Positions 16,282 through 24,973 of a stretch of 64,000 nt of DNA are shown here, piece by piece. The position numbers were made by a program, and so were the translations under genes. Origin of the DNA: Jiella endophytica (GTDB taxonomy: Bacteria; Pseudomonadota; Alphaproteobacteria; Rhizobiales; Rhizobiaceae); the NCBI RefSeq assembly GCF_004519335.1, contig NZ_SOZD01000001.1, positions 434,001-498,000 of the forward strand, read 5' to 3'. How positions within the stretch are numbered: the first letter of the stretch is position 1; every line of letters starts with the position of its first letter. The notes under the pieces were generated by a model. That model worked only from the letters and a program-made list of their open reading frames with translations. It was not told the origin of the DNA and ran no database searches.

Positions 16282-17340
16282 GTGCCCCTGTTCTCGCAAT
16301 ATCTGCGCCGCTTCTACGTCGCACTCGCCGAGCTCACATGGGGAGCCATCCTCGCCATCGCAATCGCTCATTTTCTCGCGAGCTGGCTGCTTCTGGAGCT
16401 CGCCGGCGAAAGCGACTTCGTCTCCCGACCCGTCGACTTCGTCTATTATTACATCGTCACCGCGACGACGGTGGGATACGGTGATCTGTCCCCGCAGACC
16501 GGGGCGGGCCGCCTCGTCTCTGCCTTCATCGTCCTGCCCGGTGCCATCGCCATCTTCACCGCCGTGCTCGGCAAGCTCCTTTCGGCGGTGAGCAACAGCT
16601 GGAGGGGCCGCATGAAAGGGCTCGGCAATTTCAACGACCGCGCCGACCATGACGTGGTCATGGGCTGGCGCGAGGGGGCGACGCAGCGGCTTCTTTCGCT
16701 CATCGTCGAGGAGCGGCGCAGCGGCGAGGCGCCGACGGTGCTGATTGCCAAGGAGCTCGAACAAAACCCGCTGCCCGACAAGATCGACTATGTCCGGGTC
16801 GAGCGCCTGGCCGATCCCGCCGGCCTCGAGCGGGCAGGGGCTGCCAATGCCCGTTCGATCATCGTGCGCGGCTCCAGCGACGACGAGACCCTCGCCGCCG
16901 CCCTCGTCGCCTCGGCCACCTGCGAGCGCGCCCATGTCGTCGCCTATTTCGATTTCGACACCTCGGCCGAGATCCTGATGCGGCAGAACCCGCGCATCGA
17001 ATGCGTCACCTCGCTGTCGTCCGAGCTGATGGTGCGCGCCGCCCGCGATCCCGGCTCGTCGGTGGTGGCGAGCCTGCTGCTGTCCGCCGGCAAGGAGGAC
17101 ACTGCCTTCTCGCTGAAGGTGCCGGAAACTGTCGCGCCCTTCGCCTATGACGGCGCGCTCGCAGCCCTTCGCCGCCACCATGCGGTGACGCTGGTCGGCA
17201 TGGCCCGTCACGGAAATGTCGATCTGAACTGCAAGGAAAAGACCGAGATTCGATCCGGCGACGTGCTCTACTACATCGCCGATCAGCGGCTCGATCCCGG
17301 CCGCATCGTCTGGGACGCGTTCGCAAAGGACAGCGCATGA
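16282..17340 (+). CDS. Potassium channel with RCK/TrkA-N domain, head of the DUF2491-DUF350-DUF1190-ATP-grasp operon
   Basis: A 352-residue two-helix potassium channel: helix 1 at about residues 18-40, pore with selectivity filter T62-T-V-G-Y-G-D68, helix 2 at about 76-98, then a cytoplasmic TrkA-N-like region (DHDVVMGWREGATQRLLSLI, ARSIIVRGSSDDETLAAAL) and a C-terminal TrkA-C-like part (SGDVLYYIADQRL). The canonical GxGxxG of NAD-binding RCK domains is replaced by MGWREGATQR, so the ligand may differ. GTG 16282 has only a weak ribosome-binding site. Its stop overlaps the DUF2491 start (ATGA). In this context it probably restores ion balance when PspA-type membrane stress occurs. Confidence 0.85.
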   Translation: MPLFSQYLRRFYVALAELTWGAILAIAIAHFLASWLLLELAGESDFVSRPVDFVYYYIVTATTVGYGDLSPQTGAGRLVSAFIVLPGAIAIFTAVLGKLLSAVSNSWRGRMKGLGNFNDRADHDVVMGWREGATQRLLSLIVEERRSGEAPTVLIAKELEQNPLPDKIDYVRVERLADPAGLERAGAANARSIIVRGSSDDETLAAALVASATCERAHVVAYFDFDTSAEILMRQNPRIECVTSLSSELMVRAARDPGSSVVASLLLSAGKEDTAFSLKVPETVAPFAYDGALAALRRHHAVTLVGMARHGNVDLNCKEKTEIRSGDVLYYIADQRLDPGRIVWDAFAKDSA

Positions 17341-17999
17341 TCTTCTCGATCTTCGGCGGCAAGGACAAGACGGCGGATCTTCCCGCCGAGCGCGGGCCGC
17401 TCGGCGTCGCGATCGGCGGGGCGATCGAGATCGACACGCTCGGCCTTCAGGCCGACGCCGCGGGCGCTGCTCCCGGCATGGACCTGCCGCGCGGCGGCAA
17501 CTTCATCGTCGTCGCCTATGGCGAGGCCCGGCTCGACGGCGAGACGGTGCTGTCGCGCTATTATGACGAGGACGACCGCCTGCTGCAGACGCTGTCGGCG
17601 ACGGGCCGGCCGGGCGACGCCATCCAGGACATCAGCATCTATGCCTCGTGGGACAGCGTCGTGCCGGTGGGCCATGCCGAGTGGGACCGCTGGGCCGGTC
17701 CCGCCGGGCTGATCGGCCAGCCGCGCTACGATGCCGACGGCATCCTCTTCGAGCGCTACTGGGGCGAGGGCTCCGGCCGTGCCGATCTCGTCGAATTCGT
17801 CGAGGACGTCGACGACGGGCGCCGCGTCCGGGCGATCCACCAGACCTGCATGCTCTATGCCCGCCCGCTCGGCCGGGCGCAGGAGATGCTGCTGATCAAC
17901 ATCGAGCGGGATATCGCCGAGCGTTCCAGCCGCGAGGGTGGCTCGGTGGAATTCCTGCTCGGCTATGGCCTGTCGCCGGCCGACGTGCGACGCGTCTGA
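17337..17999 (+). CDS. DUF2491 protein (YjfK type)
   Basis: A 220-residue cytoplasmic protein matching E. coli YjfK: short basic start (MIFSIFGGKDKTADLPAERG), LGVAIGGAIEIDTLGLQ, GGNFIVVAYGEARLDGETVLSRYY, a DAIQDISIYASWDSVVPV middle, and RYWGEGSGRADLVEF. No catalytic motif is visible; the beta-rich pattern suggests a binding protein. It is coupled to the channel gene by a 4-nt overlap and followed after 87 nt by the DUF350 gene. Role inferred only from constant linkage to PspA, DUF350 and the ATP-grasp ligase. Confidence 0.82.
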   Translation: MIFSIFGGKDKTADLPAERGPLGVAIGGAIEIDTLGLQADAAGAAPGMDLPRGGNFIVVAYGEARLDGETVLSRYYDEDDRLLQTLSATGRPGDAIQDISIYASWDSVVPVGHAEWDRWAGPAGLIGQPRYDADGILFERYWGEGSGRADLVEFVEDVDDGRRVRAIHQTCMLYARPLGRAQEMLLINIERDIAERSSREGGSVEFLLGYGLSPADVRRV

Positions 18000-18086
18000 G
18001 TGCGAAACCGTCGCCGGTGCGGCGGCAAGGGGCTTCGAGAAGGACCCGCGGAACGCTGCTTCCGCAGAAGTTGAGAGGGATTTACC

Positions 18087-18488
18087 ATGTTCGGTTACGT
18101 CGCGGGCCTGCCGGCCTTCCTGGCCTATTTCATCCTCGGCCTGGTGCTCTACGGGCTGTTTGCCTGGGTCTACACCACGCTGACCCCGCAGAAGGAAATC
18201 ACCCTGATCCGCGCCGGCAACACGGCCGCCGTCGTCGCCTTCATGGGCGCGATCCTCGGCTTCTCGCTGCCTTTGTCCTCCGCCGCGGCGAATTCGGTCG
18301 GCATCATCGATTTCATCATCTGGTCGATCATCGGCCTGCTCGCCCAGATCCTCGCCTTCTTCGTCGCCTCGCGGACGATGACGGGCCTGCATCAGCGCAT
18401 CACCGACGGCGAGATCGCGGCAGGGCTCTGGGGCGGCGGCATCGCGCTCGCGGTCGGCATCCTCAACGCCGCCTGCATGACCTATTGA
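18087..18488 (+). CDS. DUF350 membrane protein (YjfL type)
   Basis: A 133-residue protein with four membrane helices: LPAFLAYFILGLVLYGLFAW, AAVVAFMGAILGFSLPLSSA, VGIIDFIIWSIIGLLAQILA and IAAGLWGGGIALAVGILNAA. This is one DUF350 unit; the family forms small integral membrane modules always found with PspA-like or ATP-grasp partners. A basic/acidic stretch between helices 1 and 2 (TPQKEITLIRAGN) faces the cytoplasm or periplasm. GAGAGGG precedes the ATG by seven bases. It may be the membrane anchor or the target of the ligase encoded two genes downstream; that is inference. Confidence 0.85.
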   Translation: MFGYVAGLPAFLAYFILGLVLYGLFAWVYTTLTPQKEITLIRAGNTAAVVAFMGAILGFSLPLSSAAANSVGIIDFIIWSIIGLLAQILAFFVASRTMTGLHQRITDGEIAAGLWGGGIALAVGILNAACMTY

Positions 18489-18499
18489 GGGAGGCGGTG

Positions 18500-19093
18500 A
18501 TGAAGAGACGTTACACCAGAAGAACGCCGCCGGCGCTGACGCTCGGCACCATCGCGGCGACGGGCATGGTGCTCTATGGCTGCGGCGACGACACCCCCAA
18601 GGAGGTCGCCTTCACCACCCCGCAGCAATGCGCCGATGCCGGCATCGACGCGCAGATCTGCGAGGCCGAATATCAGCAGGCGCTGCAGAAGCATCTCACC
18701 GAGGCGCCGCATTACGCCAGCCTGCAGGAGTGCGAGGCGGCGATCGGCGAGGGCAAGTGCTTCCAGGCCGGCGGTAGCAGCAACCAGACTTCGGCCGGCC
18801 AGACGAGCGGCTCGGGGTCCGGCTTCTTCGTGCCGTTCATGACCGGCTATCTTGTCTCCTCGGCGCTGTCGAACCTTTCGAACTATTCCGCCTATCGCGA
18901 CTATCGCTACAGTTCCGGCTATTCCTCGACGCCGATCTACCGGACCCGCTCCGGCGACACCGTCACCTCGACGATCAGCAACGGCAAGTCGGTCAGCCGG
19001 CCCGTCAACGTCAACACGCGCACGGTGTCGCGCTCGGGCTTCGGCGGCTGGTCGTCGTCGTCGCGCGGCGGCGGCGGCTTCTTCGGTGGCTGA
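18500..19093 (+). CDS. DUF1190 protein (YjfM type), envelope-exposed
   Basis: A 197-residue protein: basic start MKRRYTRRTPPALTLG, a hydrophobic segment ending GMVLYGCGDD, a cysteine-containing domain (four cysteines in QQCADAGIDAQICEAEY and QECEAAIGEGKCFQAG), then a Ser/Tyr-rich middle (YSAYRDYRYSSGYSS) and a Gly/Ser tail ending in GGGGFFGG. LYGC is a poor lipobox, so it is either a non-canonical lipoprotein or signal-anchored. Length and layout match E. coli YjfM. GGGAGG lies six bases upstream of the start. The low-complexity tail could be a substrate for peptide modification by the downstream ligase; nothing in the sequence proves this. Confidence 0.8.
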   Translation: MKRRYTRRTPPALTLGTIAATGMVLYGCGDDTPKEVAFTTPQQCADAGIDAQICEAEYQQALQKHLTEAPHYASLQECEAAIGEGKCFQAGGSSNQTSAGQTSGSGSGFFVPFMTGYLVSSALSNLSNYSAYRDYRYSSGYSSTPIYRTRSGDTVTSTISNGKSVSRPVNVNTRTVSRSGFGGWSSSSRGGGGFFGG

Positions 19094-19162
19094 CGCTCCG
19101 GTCATCCCTGCGGCCATCATGGCTGCCGCGTCACGGGGCCGGCGGCCGCGGAGACGCCGGCG

Positions 19163-20320
19163 ATGAAGCGCATCGCGATCCCCGAGCGGGAAAACTGGCG
19201 GGAGGCGGCGGAGGCGGTCGGCTTCGGCTTTCACGAAATGTATGGCGAGCCTTACTGGATCGACGCCGCCGCCTATGCCTTCTCGCTCGCCGAGATCGAG
19301 GAGGCGATCGAGGCGCCGAGCCAGGAACTGCACGACATGTGCCTGGATCTCGTCGCCGACGTCGTGCGCGACGAGGCGGCGATGGAGCGGCTGCAGATCC
19401 CCGAGGCGATGCGCGATCTCGTCGCCAGATCCTGGCAGCGGGGCGACCGGCATCTCTATGGCCGCTTCGACTTTGCCTATGACGGCACCGGCCCGGCCAA
19501 GCTCCTCGAATACAACGCCGACACACCGACCTCGATCTTCGAATCCGCCTATTTCCAGTACAACTGGCTGACCGACAATATCGCCCGGGGCGTCCTGCCG
19601 GAGGATGCCGACCAGTACAATTCGATCCAGGAATCCCTCGTCGAGGCCTTCGGTGCCTTCTCCAGGGACCCGATCTTTCACTTCGCCGCCTGGATCGAGA
19701 GCGACGAGGACCGCGGCACTGCCGCCTATCTGATGGACTGTGCGGTGCAGGCCGGCCACCGCACCAGCCTCCTCGATATCCGCGACATCGGCGTCGACGC
19801 CGAGGGCCGCTTCACCGACACCGAGGATCGGGTGATCGACCTCCTCTTCAAGCTCTATCCATGGGAGGACATGCTGCGCGAGCCCTTCGCCGCTTATCTT
19901 TCGACCGCAGGCGCGGCGATCGTCGAGCCGCCCTGGAAGGCAATCCTTTCCAACAAGGGCATCCTGCCGCTGCTCTGGGACCGCCATGCGGGCCATCCCA
20001 ACCTGCTGCCTGCCTGGTTCGAGGACGATCCGCAGGCTGCGACCCTGAAGGATGCCGTCAGGAAGCCGCTGTTTTCCCGCGAGGGCGAGAACGTCGAAGT
20101 GCGCAAGGGCGGCGAAATCGTCGACAGCACCGACGGCCCATATGGCGAGGAGGGCCATGTCGTCCAGGCGCTGACGCAGCTGTTCGAGGCCGACGGGTCC
20201 TATGCCGTGCTCGGCTCGTGGATCGTCGGCGACAGGGCCTGCGGGATGGGAGTGCGGGAGGACCGCTCGCCGGTCACCCGCAACCTCTCGCGTTTTGTCC
20301 CCCACATCATCCTCGAGTGA
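19163..20320 (+). CDS. ATP-grasp amide ligase, glutathionylspermidine-synthase C-terminal type (YjfC/YgiC-like)
   Basis: A 385-residue protein equivalent to the synthetase half of E. coli Gss without the amidase half. Family marks: GRFDFAYDGTGPAKLLEYNADTPTS (shown here in part, residues about 97-121), LLDIRDIGVD, FKLYPWEDML, the lysine region EPPWKAILSNKGILPLLW, and the final GDRACGMGVREDRSPVTRN. ATP-grasp enzymes form amide bonds through acyl phosphates; YjfC relatives are expected to join an amine such as a polyamine to a peptide carboxylate, but the substrate is not known. It closes the operon begun by the potassium channel and is 69 nt after the DUF1190 gene. Confidence 0.85.
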   Translation: MKRIAIPERENWREAAEAVGFGFHEMYGEPYWIDAAAYAFSLAEIEEAIEAPSQELHDMCLDLVADVVRDEAAMERLQIPEAMRDLVARSWQRGDRHLYGRFDFAYDGTGPAKLLEYNADTPTSIFESAYFQYNWLTDNIARGVLPEDADQYNSIQESLVEAFGAFSRDPIFHFAAWIESDEDRGTAAYLMDCAVQAGHRTSLLDIRDIGVDAEGRFTDTEDRVIDLLFKLYPWEDMLREPFAAYLSTAGAAIVEPPWKAILSNKGILPLLWDRHAGHPNLLPAWFEDDPQAATLKDAVRKPLFSREGENVEVRKGGEIVDSTDGPYGEEGHVVQALTQLFEADGSYAVLGSWIVGDRACGMGVREDRSPVTRNLSRFVPHIILE

Positions 20321-20705
20321 CCGTCGCCGGCGCCGTGCCGCGCGACGGGGCGGGGCGGGCAAGCGACGATCGCTGCGGCGGGCCTTGTCGCTTCTGACGT
20401 AACGGAAATTTCTTGTCGCGGCCCCGCCGTCGCGGTATCACCGTCGGCGGCACCCTTTGTCGGACGATCGCCGCCAAGCCAGCCTGATCGGCGGTTCGTT
20501 TGCGGGACTTTCAGTGCCTCGCCTGGTGCCGGAAGAAGCACCGACGAAGTCTCATTCGCTGTGTTTCCCGCATCGGCGGGGCTGGACGTCGTGTCGGCCC
20601 GCTGCTGCGAGGAGGTCCGCATCTGCCGGTCGCGACCCTTCATCGGGCCGACGGGCGATGGCGGGCAGGGGGCAGATGTTCCACGCTTTGGAAGAGCTTC
20701 GAGAG
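20321..20705. other. Intergenic stretch with no gene seen
   Basis: A 385-nt gap between the ATP-grasp ligase and the SEL1 protein. Frames open across it have low-complexity, arginine- or proline-rich translations and no domain. An AT-richer patch (ACGGAAATTTCTTGTCGC near 20402-20419) could carry the promoter of the next gene. No convincing terminator was found. Confidence 0.4.
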
Positions 20706-23513
20706 ATGACCAGCATTCGATCCTCCCGCCGGCTCGCGCTCCTTGCCGGCGCTGCCTTCCTCGCCGTCGCGCCCGCCAGGGCCGATCAGCTCGTCGCCCA
20801 GGTGGCCGCAGATTGCCGCGAGGCGAAGGACCACTTCGAGATCGCCCGGCAGATCGGCACGCCGGAAGCCTATCAGGCGCATATCGACGCCTTCGGCGCC
20901 TGCCCCTATGCGAGCTTTGCCCGCATCCTCAAGGGCCAGGCCGAGGGTGCGGGCGGCGCGTCGGCGGCCGGGGAGGGCCGGGCGGCCAAGCCGGATACCG
21001 CGATGTCGCCGGGCGCCCCGCTGGAGCCTTCGCAACCCGCCGCCGCCGAGGCGCCGGCCGGCGACGGGTCTACGACACCCGATGTCGCCGTCGATCCGTT
21101 TTCAGGCAGCGGTGGCACGGCCGCCGGCGCCGATGGCCAGCCGGCTCCGGTGGCAATCCCGGATCCGGGCGTTGCGAGCCCCGCCGAACCGTCCGCTTCC
21201 GAGGCGCCGGGCGCCGCCACCGACGTCGCCGAGCCGCAGCCGCCGGCAGCCGCCCCGCAGCCCTCGACCGACGAAGCCAAGCTCCTCGCCGACACGCTGG
21301 CCGACCGGCTGAACGACCTGCAGGGCGGGGCCACCGAGAACGGCCCGAGGGTGCGCTACGATTCCGCCGTGCTCGACAATGGCGACCTGTTCATCACCAA
21401 TCTGAGGCTTACCAAGGACGACGGCACGCCGGAATGGAGCGGCTTCGTCGCCCCCTCGGCCGTCGTGCTGAAGCCGGTGATCGAGGCGGACGGCACGTTC
21501 ACCGCCAGCTCGATCTTCATGACCAAGACCAGCGTCAGGGCGACCGAGAAGAACGGCCCGAACGACCGGGTCGCGACGATCTCCTCGATCTCGATCCTCG
21601 ACCCGCGCCTGGCCGCGATCGGTGCCAAGCCCGCCAGCGACAGTCTCGGAGCGGTCGACGTCAGGGGCATCGACATCCGCTCCGTCGTCGGCTTCGATCC
21701 TGCCGGCGAACTCTTGAAGATCGCCGCGATCCAGCTGACTACCAACGGCACCAGCGACGGCCTGCCGCAATCGGCCACCTTCAGCGTCAAGAACCTGTTC
21801 TTCACGCCCGAGCAGATGGCGCGGATCTCCGAGAGCAACCCTGCCGACCTCGCCGATCTCGGGCCGGACTTCTTCGACTTCACCTTCACCACCCTGATGC
21901 AGCGGGACACGGCGAAGCGCGATCTGAAGCTGACGGAGGTCTTCGAGATCGGCAAGGAGGCGAACCTCACCCTCTCGACGGCCTTCGGCAACTTCAGCCC
22001 GGCCGACATCAGGCTGCTGCTCGGCGCCGGCGATCCCTCGGCGCTGATCGGCCTGCAGGTGAGCCTCGACGAGGCGGAGATGAATTTCGTCAACACCTCG
22101 CTCGTCGACAAGGTGCTGGCGATCGCCGCCAGGCAGCAGAACATCGATGCGCCGCTGTTCCGGGCGGCGATCCCGAGTGCCGCCCGCGACGCGATCAGCA
22201 ATTCGACCGGCAATGCCGCGCTCGCCGAAACCGTCGCGACGGCACTGCGAACCTTCCTCGACGATCCACGCTCGCTGCGGCTGTCGCTGAAGCCCGAGCA
22301 GCCGCTGCCGCTGATCGGCTCGGCCTTCCAGATCGCCGGTTCGGGCGATCCGGTTCAGGCGACTGCGATGCTGTCGCCGAGCCTGTCGGTGAATGGCGGG
22401 CCGCCCGTGCCGCTGGTGCTGTCGGAGCCGCCTGCACCGGCCGACGCAGCTCCTCCGGCCGATGCCGCTCCGCCTGCGGATGCCGCTCCGCCTGCGGAGC
22501 CGGCTCCCTCGGCGGCCGACGGAAGCAGCGACCAGGCGCTCGTCGTGCCGGTCGATCCGCTGCCGCTGGTGCCGTCGCCGGATGGCGCCACCGAAGCGCC
22601 GGTGCCGACGCCGGTCGAGCCCGAGGTGCCGGCCCGCAGCAGCGCTGCCGCCTCCGTTCTGGCCGAATGCGACCGGCTCGCCGCCGACTCCGACGATCCG
22701 ACGAAGCCTGCCGGCGTCGAAGGGGTGAAGTCGCCCGGCGACATCGACGTCAAGACGGCGCTGCCGGCCTGCGAGGCGGCGCACCGTCTGGCGCCGGACG
22801 ATCCGCGGATCACCTTCCAGCTCGGCCGGGCCTATCAGGCGGCCGGCCGCGACGAGGAGGCGGCGCGGCTCTACGGGGAGGCGGCCGATGCCGGCCAGTC
22901 CGTCGCTCAATACGAGCTGGCGCTTGCCTATTACGACGGCCGCGGCGTCGAGCAGAGCCCGCAAAAGGCGATCGAGCAGCTGCAGAAATCGGCAGCCCTC
23001 GGTAACGGCTTTTCGAAATACTTCCTCGGCATCGAGAAGGTGAACGGCAATTACATCCCGCAGGACTATCCGGCCGCCTACCAGCTGTTCCAGGAGGCTG
23101 TCGACTTCGGGGTGCCCGAGGCGCTCGTCGAGCTCGGCAAGATGGAATACAGCGGCCAGGGCGTGCCGGAGGACTACGACAAGGCCTACGCCTTCTATAC
23201 CCAGGCGGCGGCCAAGGACGTCCCCGGCGGCTATTTCTACGTCGGCTTCATGGACTCCTTCGGCGTCGGCTCCTCGGACGCGACGCCGCTCGCCGCCGCG
23301 CAGAACATGATGAAGGGGCTTGCCCGCGGCTATGCCGATGCCGAGGAGCTGATCGTCACCAACAGCGGCCAGATCTTCGAGCCGCAGGTCCGTCAGGCCT
23401 TCCAGGACTATCTGAGGGGCGAGGGCTACTATCGCGGCAGGAGCGACGGGGTATTCGGCCCGGCGACGCTGCAGGCGATCAAGGCCTGGCGCACCGCCAC
23501 CAATGGCGGCTGA
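20706..23513 (+). CDS. Large periplasmic SEL1-repeat protein with C-terminal peptidoglycan-binding-like domain
   Basis: A 935-residue exported protein. Signal peptide LALLAGAAFLAVAPARAD; a small helical domain with two cysteines (DCREAKDHFEIARQIGTP, FGACPYASF); an Ala/Pro/Gly-rich linker to about residue 190; a large domain of about 360 residues with strands and helices that I do not recognise (e.g. GDLFITNLRLTKDDG); a second linker with tandem ADAAPP units (about 575-605); SEL1 repeats from about 698 to 865 (VAQYELALAYYDGRGVEQSPQKA); and a last unit GYYRGRSDGVFGPATLQAIKAWR resembling a peptidoglycan-binding repeat. It probably scaffolds an envelope complex at the cell wall. ATG 20706 is chosen for its signal peptide. 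Confidence 0.75.
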   Translation: MTSIRSSRRLALLAGAAFLAVAPARADQLVAQVAADCREAKDHFEIARQIGTPEAYQAHIDAFGACPYASFARILKGQAEGAGGASAAGEGRAAKPDTAMSPGAPLEPSQPAAAEAPAGDGSTTPDVAVDPFSGSGGTAAGADGQPAPVAIPDPGVASPAEPSASEAPGAATDVAEPQPPAAAPQPSTDEAKLLADTLADRLNDLQGGATENGPRVRYDSAVLDNGDLFITNLRLTKDDGTPEWSGFVAPSAVVLKPVIEADGTFTASSIFMTKTSVRATEKNGPNDRVATISSISILDPRLAAIGAKPASDSLGAVDVRGIDIRSVVGFDPAGELLKIAAIQLTTNGTSDGLPQSATFSVKNLFFTPEQMARISESNPADLADLGPDFFDFTFTTLMQRDTAKRDLKLTEVFEIGKEANLTLSTAFGNFSPADIRLLLGAGDPSALIGLQVSLDEAEMNFVNTSLVDKVLAIAARQQNIDAPLFRAAIPSAARDAISNSTGNAALAETVATALRTFLDDPRSLRLSLKPEQPLPLIGSAFQIAGSGDPVQATAMLSPSLSVNGGPPVPLVLSEPPAPADAAPPADAAPPADAAPPAEPAPSAADGSSDQALVVPVDPLPLVPSPDGATEAPVPTPVEPEVPARSSAAASVLAECDRLAADSDDPTKPAGVEGVKSPGDIDVKTALPACEAAHRLAPDDPRITFQLGRAYQAAGRDEEAARLYGEAADAGQSVAQYELALAYYDGRGVEQSPQKAIEQLQKSAALGNGFSKYFLGIEKVNGNYIPQDYPAAYQLFQEAVDFGVPEALVELGKMEYSGQGVPEDYDKAYAFYTQAAAKDVPGGYFYVGFMDSFGVGSSDATPLAAAQNMMKGLARGYADAEELIVTNSGQIFEPQVRQAFQDYLRGEGYYRGRSDGVFGPATLQAIKAWRTATNGG

Positions 23514-23650
23514 TCCGCTGGCTGCCGCGGGATGGGACGTCCAGCTGCCTTGGGCGCGGCCGACCGTCCGCGGCGTCGTTCTGGCGCGTGACCCTACACT
23601 GGTGAGACTGATCGCCTAGCTTTCCGTCGTGAAGGCAACCCATCGGCAGG

Positions 23651-24640
23651 ATGACGAGCATGGCAAAGTCGCGACTGGAGATCGATCCAGAGGCCTTCGA
23701 TCCCGAGTCCACCGATCCCGAACTCGTTGAGCAGATCGAATGGCTGCGTGAGGAACACCGCCAGCGGCCGGACCCCTGGTCGCTGCCCCTCGACAAGGTC
23801 CGCAAGGCGCGCAAGGAGGGCAAGGGCATCTTCCCCTATGCCCCGCGCGACAAGCAGGCGGAAAGCTACGTCCATATCGGCTCGGCCGGGCGGGAGATCC
23901 CGATGCGCATTCTGCGCCCGTCGGATGGCGCCACCCGCGGCAGCTTCCTGCATCTCCACGGCGGCGGCTGGGTCTTCGGTGCCCCCGAGGAATCCGAGCC
24001 ACGGCTGCGCCAGCTCGCCGATTCCACCGGGCTGACGGTCGTCTCGGTCGACTACCGGCTGGCTCCGGAGCATCCCTTTCCTGCCGCACCCGACGATTGC
24101 GTCGACGTCGCGCTGGCGCTCGCCAACGGTCATCTGCCGGCGCCGCGGGGCTTTCTTGCGATCGGCGGCGAGTCGGCCGGCGCCCATCTCGCCGTCCTCG
24201 CCCTCGTGCGGCTGCGCGACGAGTACAAGCTGTCGCCGTTCCGCGCGGCCGTCCTCGTCGCGGGCTGCTACGACCTGTCGCTGACACCGAGCGTCCGCTC
24301 GATGGGCGAGGAGCGGCTGGTCATCAGCGCCGACGACGTGAAGGAATTGGTGCTGCGCTTCGTACCGGACGAGATTTCGCTGAAGGACCCGCAGGTCTCG
24401 CCGCTCTATGCCGATCTCAACGGTCTGCCGCCGGCGCGCTTCAGCTGCGGAACGCGCGATCTTCTTCTCGACGACACCCTGTTCATGGCGGCCCGCTGGG
24501 TTTCAGCAGGCAATACCGCCGAGCTGCATCTCACCAATGGCGGCGTGCATGTCTTCGAGGCCTTTCCGAGCAAAGCCGGCGCGGCGTCGTTAGAGGGCAT
24601 GGAGACTTATCTTCGCGAGCGGATCGACTTTCCGGCCTGA
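23651..24640 (+). CDS. HSL-family alpha/beta-hydrolase (esterase)
   Basis: A 329-residue cytoplasmic esterase of the hormone-sensitive-lipase group. The oxyanion motif HGGG is in FLHLHGGGWVFGAPEES; the nucleophile serine is in IGGESAGAHLAV; the family motif DYRLAPEHPFPAAPDD lies between; the acid is in CGTRDLLLDD; and the histidine is in NGGVHVFEAFP. It should hydrolyse short acyl esters; the natural substrate is unknown. ATG 23660 is an alternative start with better GGCAGG spacing. It stands alone with 137 nt before it and a 333-nt gap after it. Confidence 0.88.
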   Translation: MTSMAKSRLEIDPEAFDPESTDPELVEQIEWLREEHRQRPDPWSLPLDKVRKARKEGKGIFPYAPRDKQAESYVHIGSAGREIPMRILRPSDGATRGSFLHLHGGGWVFGAPEESEPRLRQLADSTGLTVVSVDYRLAPEHPFPAAPDDCVDVALALANGHLPAPRGFLAIGGESAGAHLAVLALVRLRDEYKLSPFRAAVLVAGCYDLSLTPSVRSMGEERLVISADDVKELVLRFVPDEISLKDPQVSPLYADLNGLPPARFSCGTRDLLLDDTLFMAARWVSAGNTAELHLTNGGVHVFEAFPSKAGAASLEGMETYLRERIDFPA

Positions 24641-24973
24641 CCGCGGCGAATATTCGCCGTCGGTGGCGGCGTTGCTGGGGAGACCGGGGAAAATCCGTGG
24701 CTGCGACGCGATGACACTCATGCCGGGCGATCCCGCCAAGCATGCCTGGCGGGCGGCGAGTCGCCGAAAAGAATCAATGGCCTGCGACCTCGCCTCCGGC
24801 GTATCCTTAATGCAGCATTAAAGAATTTTCGGCAGGGTCGGAAAGAAAAACCTAGCTGCTGTCATTTTCATGCCGCAGTTTTAGGCAAGCTCGCACAGAG
24901 ATAAGAGCCGTTCCTGGAACGGGCGCCGCTGGGGGATTGGTGGCGTGGGACATCATTCGTAGGGGGATGCCGC
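24641..24973. other. Intergenic region upstream of the DUF882 gene
   Basis: A 333-nt gap with no gene. It starts with a 16-bp perfect palindrome CGGCGAATATTCGCCG (24644-24659) just after the esterase stop, and carries a CtrA-type box at 24807-24821. The part near 24835-24860 (GGAAAGAAAAACCTAG) is AT-richer and probably holds the promoter. Confidence 0.45.
24807..24821. promoter_or_regulatory. Candidate CtrA-binding site
   Basis: TTAATGCAGCATTAA reads TTAA-N7-TTAA, the exact consensus of the alphaproteobacterial cell-cycle regulator CtrA, and is also a perfect dyad. It is 152 nt before a gene for an exported cell-wall protein, a typical CtrA target class. No other exact match was noticed in the window. 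Confidence 0.5.

Noticed and set aside
24644-24659. Palindrome CGGCGAATATTCGCCG after the esterase gene as terminator
   Set aside because: Only a 5-bp stem once a loop is allowed and no T-run; could be an operator but nothing supports it.
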